DNA from: Ecdyonurus torrentis
Taxonomy: Eukaryota > Arthropoda > Insecta > Ephemeroptera > Heptageniidae
Assembly: GCA_949318235.1 (NCBI GenBank)
Contig: OX439127.1
Coordinates: 37,527,805-37,591,804 of the forward strand
Direction of reading: 5' to 3'
Length of the DNA: 64,000 nucleotides
The position numbers were made by a program, and so were the translations under genes. How positions within the stretch are numbered: position 1 is the first letter of the stretch; each line of letters opens with the position of its first letter. The notes beneath the pieces are model-generated. The model did not search any database. It was not told where the DNA came from and worked only from the letters and a program-made list of their open reading frames with translations. Of the stretch, positions 49,851 through 64,000 are shown piece after piece.

Positions 49851-50292
49851 ATACAGTGAACGTGGCGCGTCTTTGTGGCGTCTCATCACATAGTGTTCAT
49901 GTGAACACTGAACCAGACATTAAAGTATAGCAAAAAATATATATTTTTAAAAAATTAACATTAACAATTTATGGCAAAAGTTTGTGATGGGCTTTGGTCC
50001 CTTTATACCATGTTGTAAAAATCCTTAAAAAAAATATAGAGTGTATGTTGGCACCAAGTTACTTAACTCCAGCAAGTCTTTAGTTATATCTTTCTGATAA
50101 TAACATTAAATTATCTATGCAGTATATACATATTATGTATAAAAAAAGAAAAAAAGTTTAATATTGTGTTTTAGAATTAGATAGAAACAAAAATTATTTT
50201 TTAGGAACTTCATTCACTTAATTTTTTTTTAAACATGCAAAAACAGGGAACATGCAAAAATATAGTAATATATTTTAAGGTCATTGTTTGTT

Positions 50293-50409
<117 letters not shown>

Positions 50410-50742
50410 TATCCCCATATCTTTCCCATCAGGAAAAAAAAATGCAAACATACTATACTTGAAATATTCGCAGATCAAAAATAATATACAAATTCGGCAA
50501 AATACGTTTAAGAGAGAAATTTATTACTTCGTATTATTATAAACTTACTTATATGCTTTGGTATATTATTCATCTTGAAGATTAAAGGGACTATATTGAC
50601 CACAAAGAAGACTGTATAGATATAATTAAGATAATATAATGATCTATTCGAAGTAAATGTTTGATCTTTAAAAGCAGCATTATTTTGTATTTACATAATA
50701 TGTATCTGCAAAAAAAAAAAAAAAAAAAAAAAGGTCTCGAGC

Positions 50743-50901
50743 ATGTCGAGTGCGGACAATGTCTGGACGACGATGAAGATAAGGGTTGCATGTGTGATGC
50801 TTGCCGTCGTCGCCAACTTGGCACGTTTGTTTACTAGCACTAATGTAGGTGGAATCGTAAGAAATTGTCTTCAATGTAGCACAAAACACACACACACATA
50901 G
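50743..50901 (+). CDS. Small ORF with hydrophobic leader, possible first exon (doubtful)
   Basis: An ATG opens 52 codons in a GC-richer patch: MSSADNVWTTMKIRVACVML, then AVVANLARLF and a short tail. The second Met begins a plausible signal peptide. A strong donor (GGAATC/GTAAGA) falls inside, so this could be a first coding exon. No downstream exon was found. Minus-strand frames are also open, and no initiator or TATA box is evident. Confidence 0.2.
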   Translation: MSSADNVWTTMKIRVACVMLAVVANLARLFTSTNVGGIVRNCLQCSTKHTHT

Positions 50902-51925
50902 AAGCTAGCCACAGTAGAAGAGACTGCTGCTTTAGGGGTTGGGGGCGCGTGTCATTGAATGATGGAGTAATGAACAGACAAACATGACAGCCGGCTATCA
51001 AATATCCAACTCTCTGATCATCTCTATACAAGAATTATAGTCATCTTAATGGGAATTATGGCTTAACGCATGCGTCGCTGCCTTTGATTTAAATACATAT
51101 ACATAATTAAATTACTGTAACATTAAACTGATCTAAAATGACTTTGCTTTTTTTTTTTTTTAAAAGTATATTATGTTACTTAAAACAACAAATAATTTAT
51201 CATTAATGTGAGTACATAGCTTGATTTATAACACTCTCATCATCATTTTGTGTCTCTTATTTCGAATAGCTGAATAGACGGAAAAAAAAATTACATCACC
51301 ATCACAGCATTATTGCATAATTTATATTATATTAAATTTTTGAGCAAGTTAAAAGCTGCTGTTTTTCACCGAAGCTGATTACTATAACGCATAAATCTTA
51401 AGGATATATAGCTTCATTAGCTTCATATAATGCTCTATACTGCGTATAAGGACTATCTCATTTAAATAGAAATTAATCATTACATATATTTTATTAAAAT
51501 GTAGAGAAAAAAATCTGAATATTTTATTTTGTTACATACAATCTTCATACAGACATAGGCTACATGAAAGTGCTATATATAATAAAAATTTAATATAAAA
51601 GATATTAGGACAAATTTAACGTTGAGAAAAAATTGCAAGTGAAAGGAAAAAAAAAAAAAAAAAAAAACTCGTTGACGTTAGCTGTAATTTTTTATATATA
51701 TATATATATATATTTTATTATATGCAAATCTAATTGGGAATCAAAGACATTTATAAAATTATTAATAATATTTCAAGGTATATAATATAGGAAAATCGCG
51801 CGATAAAATAGAATAATTACGCACTTGCACGCTTGTACGACATGCATGCAGTGCTCACTTGCTGATCATTTTTCTTTCAAGTACCATATTCATATCGCAT
51901 GAGCTCCGCATCGTTCGATCTTGCA

Positions 51926-51960
<35 letters not shown>

Positions 51961-52742
51961 ACTCCCCTTCTGTCTTAGCCAGACTCTCTAAGAATGAAAT
52001 TAATGTATGTATATTGATAAAAAAAATATCAGTTCAAGGAATGATGACGAGAGAAGAAAAAAAGCGGGAGACATTAACATAACATACGAGAGTGTTTGTA
52101 TCATTTACATCTCAATTGTACAGGTGTACAGCAAAGTTATCTTTTTCCTCTGAACAAATAAACGTCTACTGCAGTTACTTTTATAATCATATATAGTCAC
52201 ATTTACACTGTTTTTGAGGACTTTTTTATTTTATTTTATTTTTTCATTATTGTTTAGAAACTATTTATATAAAAATTGTGCATTGACTTTTTTTTTTTTT
52301 TACTTATTAAAAAATATTCATTACACGTTAACACTAATACTGCATGACAATTAGTAATATTTATTAAATATGGTACGAACATGAAACTATATAGTAAAAT
52401 AATATAGTAATTGACATTCAGATATAAAAATATAATTCTTTGAATTATTCCATACATCAAACGCGGTATTTTATTTCATAAATGCAAGTAGGAATGAAAT
52501 AAAATTACAGGAAGGAAAATTGCACACATTCACACACTTTCATATCTTACTATAATGACAAGTACTTTACATTGTAAGTAACAGATATTATATATTATCA
52601 TACTTGTACATCTATAATCTCTATATAGTAATAATATATCTTATTATACTAGTTGTTGATATTTATGCAGTTATTATCCTATCATTGTTTATTTTATTGT
52701 TGCAAACGAACTCACCAATGATTCTAACATAATATAACGTCA

Positions 52743-52853
52743 CTGTGGCGGCTAAAGTGCCGATCTGCAAAATTAACAAAGGTCATTTTTCTATGTTTTT
52801 GTATTGATAATGAGCCTTGTTGATTTTGCAGATCGGCACTTTAGCCGCCACAG
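52743..52853. repeat. 111-bp inverted repeat with long perfect stem
   Basis: The arm begins CTGTGGCGGCTAAAGTGCCG and pairs perfectly for 31 bp with the other end, then continues with one or two mismatches to about 45 bp, leaving a short AT-rich loop. It is the most GC-rich hairpin in the window. It may be a minimal MITE or a transcribed hairpin. Confidence 0.85.
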
Positions 52854-54169
52854 CAACGATAAGTAATATTTTTTAGTTTCATTATTATTTTTTATTAAAT
52901 TCTTTTATATTATAGTGTAATGTCTAAAAATTGTAGAATTTTTTTTTCACGTGTATTTTGTATGTGAGAGGTATCATTATGAATTTTAAATGAATTTTAT
53001 TTTAATAAATTTATATGAATTCAATATAAAAAATTAGAAAATGAAAAACTAAATGAAATTATTTTAAGATTTATTTTAAATATAAAAAACAAAGTGTGAA
53101 ATGTGAATTAAAAAAAAAAAAGAAAAAATATTTATATTGTTTGATTTTTTTTTTGTTTTTTGTTTTTTGTGTAAAATTGAATTGTAATGTTCAATTAAAC
53201 CAACCAATAAGGCTACACCTTAGTTGGACAATGTATGGAAATAAAATACTAAAAAAAATTAAAAAAAAAAAAAAAAAAAAAATTGCTTTATGGTGCTCCT
53301 ATAATATATCTTATTTTTGAAATAACGCTAAACGTGAGAAATGAGATTTGACTTAATGTTGCAATACATTTTTTTCCTGGTTAAATGATTCTTGTTTAGT
53401 TTAGTATAAAAAAAAACTCAAAAATTGGAGGGGGGAGGGGGGTCACCATACACAATTATGATGGCTGCAGGTCCTGAAATTATTATGTTATAAATAGGTA
53501 ACATAACTATAATATAGCTGTTACCATTTACTTTCAAAATGACATAGTTCTAGAGAAGGGGGTTAACTTTTGAATTTCAGAGACACGAGCCTTTTACAAC
53601 CCCATAAACTAAAGTTGTATGATATTGTACGTTTTTATTTATTATTATTATTTTTTGCAATTAAACAGACAAGGAATTATAGCATTTATTTATTTATTGT
53701 TGTCATCCAAAAACAATACATTGGTGGTACACACAGTACATAAAAATCATTATAATTATTATAGTCTATAACATAAAATTTTAAGAGTAAGAATACAATT
53801 ATAGATTATTTAATATTATATTTGTTCAATGCCACATATTATTTTATTTTAACCTATCTTATATAGATTCTTTAATGATTTAATAGAATCATGAAAGATA
53901 TATCAATGGTTGCTCTTGTTATAAAAAAGTAAAGTGTGTAAAAAAAAGTATAATGCTATATTACATTTGATATAATATTATATAATATATTATACAACAT
54001 TCATATTATATATTTATGTTTTTATGTATATATTTTCTTATATTATTTTTTATATATTATATTAATATTGTTATTTATAATAACAATTATAAAGATTTAA
54101 TGTAATTGTTGATTATATTACTATTTTGTTTTATCAGTTGGTTCATTATTATTATTTTCAAAACCGATA

Positions 54170-54324
54170 TTCGTATTACAGTCGAACGAGATTGTAAAGC
54201 GTAACCTTCTACACTTTTATGTGCTCCTGATTTATTAAAGCAAGATCCCGTCCTCTTTTTGAAAAGAAAGGACGCTCTGGTATCCTTGGGTTGCAACGAT
54301 ACTGTTTTCAACGGCTAACTCCAT
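54170..54324 (-). pseudogene. Possible fragment of a thioester (alpha-2-macroglobulin/TEP-like) protein
   Basis: On the minus strand, after an acceptor-like CACTTGATAG, one frame reads MELAVENSIVATQGYQ and then SVLSFQKEDG before in-frame stops. A second frame continues with KSGAHKSVEGYALQSR. GYQ..L.F.KEDG followed by a Ser-Gly-rich loop resembles the toroid region of alpha-2-macroglobulin and TEP proteins. The two-frame reading implies a frameshift, so it would be a decayed exon. The match is short and could be chance. Confidence 0.28.
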
Positions 54325-54689
54325 CTATCAAGTGAATGGTAAATTTACTATACAGTAAAGAACAACACCGAACGAAATTTGAACCAGACTTCGCACTATA
54401 CATTACATATACGCACGTGTACACATGATGCTGAACACACGATTCGCGCACGATAGTAATAATTTACATTAAAAAAAACACAACAAAAAAACTTGCTCTA
54501 AGTTTAAATAGAAAAATAGAGAGAAAAAAGGATTTCTTTTAATATAATTATATTATTCATATTGTAACGAATATATTAAACATTTCGCCTGTCTTCAAAG
54601 CCTACCCTTCCCGCTCTATTTCTTCCACCACTTCAACACTTCAATGCGTGGGAGAGAGAGGGCGGGAAGTGACAGAAACGTCGAGAGAA

Positions 54690-55170
54690 ATCACCCCCTC
54701 CTGTTTTTGGCTAGCTTCTTCGCGCCAGCTTCGCGCGGCAAGCAAAAGCAAGGGAGAGAGAGAGAGAAAGCTGAGAGAAAGAGAGAAATGAGAAATAGGA
54801 GAGAATAGCGAGAGCGAGAATAGACTTCAACGCTCGCGTTGTGTATTTTATCGGCTCCGTGATTTTCATCCCCGCTGATTAGCATAATATCAGCGGCGGG
54901 TGCAATGGAGGTGCACCTTAAACATCGCTACTTTTACGTACGTAGACTGATTGTCAACATCTAGTTATACTGCGTCGCGGAGATATTTCACATTAAATAT
55001 CGTCCTCGCCGCCGTTCAGCGTAAGCTGGCGTAAGCCGCGCTCCATCGATCACTTGGCCGAGCGCCTACTCGCCTGCCACCAACACCACCTCGCGCCCTC
55101 GCCTCGCCTCGTCAGACTCGTCACTCGACCAACACTCGTCAAGATCTGCTAAGTATATCGCCGTAACTTC
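54690..55170. promoter_or_regulatory. CpG-rich island, probable promoter and/or non-coding first exon
   Basis: The most CpG-dense stretch of the window (e.g. TCGCGCCCTCGCCTCGCCTC, CGCCGCCGTTCAGC) amid AT-rich DNA. Two GTAAGC donor-like sites occur near 55020-55036 on the + strand. No long ORF crosses it. It looks like the 5' end of a gene whose coding exons are not visible nearby; strand is undetermined. Confidence 0.4.
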
Positions 55171-55654
55171 CCGCATCAATAATTAATGAAAATTTGAATG
55201 CTGTAAATCAATCAAATTGAAACTATTTTTATATAAAAGTGAATGTCCCTGCAATTAATTATTTACTTTAGTTTGTATGAAATTAAATATTTTGAACCGT
55301 GTTGGTCATCAATGCATGGAGCGCGGAAGCATTTTTTGGTTGACTATAAATAAATAAACATAATTTGCATAATTAAAAATAAATCATATTTTAAGGGCGG
55401 GTAGATTGTGAAATCTGAATTTGTTATTCCTCAAGTAAAAGAATTCAAAGTTGATGAAAAATTCTGGAGCAAAGTTAAGACAAATACTTGCTCTAAAATC
55501 TTAAGAATCATTTTGCCGTATGATGGGGAATTTTTTTTATACTGTGTTTGTACAACGGCTTGTTTTAATTTTTGAATATTTTGTTTCAAAATATCAGCTT
55601 CATTTACTATACGACCTTATAATTTCTATAACTTGATATTCTTTAAGTAAATTT

Positions 55655-55735
55655 TAAATTATTAAAAATGATAATGAACCCTTTTTGGCCTCGTAATAAA
55701 AACCATTTATTATTATTATTATATTTTAATATGGT
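55655..55735. mobile_element. SINE-like tail (copy 2 of 3)
   Basis: It shares CTTTTTGGCC and TAATAAAAACCATTTATTAT plus a (TTA)n tail with 20222-20345. Confidence 0.5.
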
Positions 55736-56958
55736 GCTCATAGCGATAATAAAAAATCATTACCTGTAATTTAAAATGATAAAACGAAGAAAATTTTGTT
55801 TCATTTAAGAAATGAAAGTGCATGGTTAATGTAAGTTTTTTTTCAGTCGTTTTACTCATAATACGTATTTTAAAAACAAGTATATTTTACGGAAACTGGA
55901 ACAGTTAATAAATGTTTATAATGTCATATATAAACGCAATTTATTAACAATAAATATAAGTACATAATAAAATAAGCATAATATACACGCAGTAACTGAT
56001 ATGTGTTTGTATGTGTATGGTATGTACAGTAAAATAAATATAGTATATACTGTGCAGTGAGTCATACATTATGAGTCATAAAGGAAAATTATATCTATAA
56101 ATAAACACAAAAATATATTTCCTTTTTTTTTTTTTTTTTTTTTTTATTCTTCTTCTTTTCTTTTTTTTTTTTTTTTTGGCTAACTATTACAAATAATGGG
56201 TGTTACTGGTATCGGTACAAAATATATAGGTATATATTTTTTATTTGGCTTATATTATATATCACTATCACTTATTTAAAACATTTGATAATATATTTTT
56301 ACCATAAAAAAACTAGCGCTAAATTTACACTGTTATTCTTATGAGAAAAACACGCACTATATCGTAAAATATATTATCACAATCGTACTTTCTTCAAAAT
56401 AATAATGAAAAATAAATAGATAGTATAGTATGTATATAGTTCGGCAATGCTAAAAAATTGCTGGATGATTGGTAGCGCGGCTATTTTCCCACTGCACTTA
56501 TTGTAACTGTCTGGCGCACTTTGCAGGTAACAGCCATTGCGTAATGCACATGATTCGACCTTATACTAACTTTAAACTAAAATTGTATAAAAAAATTTAA
56601 CTGAAACATTATACTTTGAAAACAATGTAAATATTATTTCAATTGCTTTAGTAATATTTTCGGTATAAAATAAAAATGATAACAAAACTTACAAACTATA
56701 AATATAAACTCAAAAACTAATAAAAAAATACTTTTGTTATTAGCAATTATACATATTTGAAGAAAGTAATTGAAATGTTAAAAGTTAATCAATAACAAAA
56801 AGCAATAACTTTTATTACAAAAATACTAATTTGTATACTTCCGCTGCAATTAGTATATTTCATTTTATGAGCGCATTATTTACGTATGTATGTGCGTTAT
56901 GTTTTACTACCATATTTAAGCGTACTGATACTTAAAATTTTAATGGCATCTTGTACTG

Positions 56959-57004
56959 TATATAAGTAAGGTATTGGGATCAGCATCTTTCAGTCTTAAC
57001 TAAG
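56959..57004 (+). promoter_or_regulatory. Core promoter (TATA + initiator) of the modular secreted protein gene
   Basis: TATATAAG at 56959-56966 is followed by the arthropod-type initiator TCAGTC with its A at 56992, 33 bp from the first T of the TATA box, which is the canonical spacing. The ATG is at 57005, giving a 13-nt leader. This is the cleanest core promoter in the window. Confidence 0.7.
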
Positions 57005-61525
<4,521 letters not shown>

Positions 61526-62233
61526 AACAGTCCATCCAGCGTTGCACAGCTGTTTTATCTATCACTTTTCTATATAGCAGCAGCAACGCAATCTATAGTT
61601 TAAATTCTATATAATTAAATATTAGCATGCTTATTTATTAGCTTAAATGAGCTCTAGCTTCTGGTTTATAATAACTCTATGGGCTACAAGTTTGAAAAAA
61701 AAAATCAAAACACCTTAGAGCTGTGGAAAAAGATCATTTGAAATTGAAATTGGTTTTGAATCGGACATAAAAAAAAAGTGAAAGGTAAAAAAAAAAAAAT
61801 AATAATAATAAAAAAATGAAAGTTTTGATTTTTTGAATGGAAAATGATACCTATTGATTTTTGTTTTGCACGTTAAAAATGAAATATTCTCAAACTAATA
61901 TTTCAAATTTCAGTTTTCACTATTCATAATTTTCATGATGATATGATTAAATAAAATTAAATAAAATAAAATGTAAAAAAATAAGAATAAGAATAAGAAT
62001 AATAGAAAAATAAATGTGTAATTGAAGTTTAGCCTAAAAAAGAAAGAAAGAAAGATATATATATAGTGTTAAAAAAAGAATTGTTTTTAAACAATACATT
62101 CAAATAATAAAAAATGAATGGGAAAAAAAAGTATTTATAAATCAAAAATAAATACGGTTCTTACAATTATTTGAACCGAAAAATCACAAACAAATAATTT
62201 AAAGATAAATTTTTTTTTTAATGTTCAATTTTT

Positions 62234-62335
62234 TATAACAAAATATTGTGCCATGCGAGACCTCGACCTCTCCATAGAACTTATATTGTGGTAAGGCCCT
62301 TGCTGGTATTTCTATCCTATTCTTTATTATTGATC
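62234..62335. mobile_element. Solo arm of the intron-4 MITE family
   Basis: Nearly the same as the right arm at 60258-60350 (ATAACAAAATA, GACCTCTCCATAGAACTT, GTAAGG.CCTTGCTGG, TTCTTTATTATTGATC). No left arm is found nearby. Confidence 0.75.
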
Positions 62336-62884
62336 AATTTAAATATAAATAGATAAACAAATTTTGTTCGTTGGTTTCAAGATTTTTACAATTTTCCAAA
62401 GCTCTAATTTGTAGAGATTCAATATCTCACGTTCTTATCCATATATATTGATGTTATGATGTATACGACTGTACATACTGAATACTTGTTCTTTTCTCTC
62501 AACAGAAAAATAAAATGTATAACTATACATTTTTACTTGATCATTAGAAGTATTATGTAAGAGACTATAGAACAGAGGTGACATTTTTTAAAATTAAATA
62601 TAGGATTTATTTACTAGTTGAAACACAAAGAATTTGCTTATACAATTTCAAATTTAAGGTATACATAAATCATAAACAGTTGGGTTATAGAAAGATGACA
62701 TAATTAGTTGATGTTAACTTTTGTTTTTCCATGGCACGATTTCAATGTTAATTGTTATACATAGCCAATACTTGATATTTTTTTTATATAAATATATTAT
62801 ATTTTATACAGATTGCTCTATATTTTATCTACATAGCTTGTGTAATTAATTAGAAAAGGTTAAAACCATTTCGGTTTGAATTGA

Positions 62885-63182
62885 TAATCAAAGAAAAGGA
62901 TAGGAGAAACCAACAAGCGCCTTACAATGAGGTCCGTATGTAGCTTGGTGAAAATCTTAATTGCACAGGTTACACAAATATTTACAAGTTAACTATGACA
63001 TTTTGAGAGCAACAGCCCTCTTCTTCAGTTGCTTAGAGTGTACTCTAAGCTACACTACTACTAGCGAAACGTCTTAGTTAACTTGTAAATATTTGTGTAA
63101 CCTGTGCCATCAAGATTTTCATCAAGCTACGGACTTGATCGTGGTAATGCACTTGTTGGTTTCTCCTATCCTTTTCTTTGAT
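62885..63182. mobile_element. About 300-bp inverted-repeat element with ~105-bp arms
   Basis: The arms begin ATCAAAGAAAAGGATAGGAG on both sides (inverted), include CAGGTTACACAAATATTTAC, and are flanked by TA. The centre has a 20-bp palindrome, GCTTAGAGTGTACTCTAAGC, at 63031-63050. No ORF. Confidence 0.8.
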
Positions 63183-64000
63183 TATATACATAGCTTATTT
63201 ACTGAAGTTAAAATTATGAAATAATCTATATAGGCTACTGATATAATTAAGTCATCATTATACAAAAATAATCAATGAATCAATTTCCAATGCAAAAGTT
63301 TTATGATAATATTAAATTTTATTTTAAGAACTAGCTTTTGTACCCAAAATATTTTATGTATATCTTTATTGTCATTTATACTTCTAAATAATAGTCACAA
63401 TAACTTTTAACAAAGACCAAAGACGATACTTATCAAAATGTAATCACTCTGTTAAGAGAAAATTTCTTGTTACAAAATTGTAACACCATGCATTAATTCT
63501 CCTTAAAATTCAATGTTTTATTATTTTTTTTATTATTTTTTTTTTCAAGCTGTAACTCTTACTTTCTTGGTTGTTATATTCTATATTGCAATACTTACTA
63601 TTATGGTGAAGGTGATTTCTAATAGATGTTTGATACTATGGTAAACAAGTGTTAGTTTTTTTATAAATTTATATCTTGCATTGCATTGTATAAATTTGAT
63701 CATTTATTTTGAAGAAAAAAAAAAGTTGAATACATATTGTTGGACTTTTTTTCTTTTTCATAATGATATGATTATTAAAAATAAAAAGTATATTAACCAT
63801 ATTCATTAAAAAAATCTTTTATTATCCCTATTCCTACTATCTCTATTCTTTAAATAATATAAGAATAATAAGATGCAATATTTTATAGAAAATTTGAATG
63901 AAATTAAAATTAATATTCATAAAATAACTTAATATACAATAAAAGTACATATTATATGCAATTTGACGAATGCGGTAAATCGAATCAGGTCAGTTTGTTT

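Larger units (their letters stand above)
61526..64000. other. 3' flank of the modular protein gene, transposon-rich, no gene seen
   Basis: It contains the 3' UTR, poly-A-rich DNA, a solo MITE arm (62234-62335), a 300-bp inverted-repeat element (62885-63182) and otherwise featureless AT-rich sequence. Confidence 0.65.

Overview
The window is AT-rich animal DNA. It has spliced genes with GT-AG introns, long (AT)n, (CT)n/(GA)n and (CA)n microsatellites, and many small inverted-repeat transposons. Two NK-class homeobox genes, a TATA box plus a TCAGT initiator in front of one gene, and the protein families point to an arthropod. A crustacean or chelicerate would fit, but the sequence does not fix the species. 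Gene models were built by hand from reading frames, splice sites and matching intron phases, so exon edges are predictions. Layout: (1) 5.1-5.7 kb, + strand: the homeodomain exon of bagpipe/NK3, whose N-terminal exon or exons lie upstream and probably outside the window. (2) 5.7-16 kb: no gene seen; microsatellites and a foldback-like element at 9.7-10.65 kb. (3) 16-24 kb and 25.2-30 kb, - strand: two head-to-tail calpain paralogues. Each has ten exons with identical phases and a complete Cys-His-Asn triad, and each ends right after the calpain beta-sandwich domain, so the calcium-binding penta-EF-hand domain is absent. Intron 1 of the first calpain holds a 2.46 kb nested inverted-repeat element. 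(4) 30.64-30.80 kb, + strand: a convincing C-terminal exon of an unidentified gene. (5) 36.3-41.1 kb, - strand: a complete three-exon tinman/NK4 gene (TN motif, homeodomain split across exons 2 and 3, NK2-specific domain), with E-boxes just upstream. (6) 41.3-56.9 kb: mostly repeats, two GC-rich promoter-like islands and some doubtful exon-like pieces, including a possible thioester-protein pseudogene fragment. (7) 57.0-61.5 kb, + strand: a complete five-exon gene for a 300-residue, probably secreted protein built from two homologous modules, one per exon; I do not recognise the family. (8) 61.5-64 kb: transposon debris. How the parts relate: tinman and bagpipe are ancient NK-cluster neighbours that pattern mesoderm in other animals. 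Here they point toward each other across about 31 kb, with the calpain pair between them. The calpains and the secreted protein have no evident functional link to the homeobox genes. The novel modular secreted protein, the calpains lacking the penta-EF-hand domain and the inverted-repeat elements are the most interesting content.
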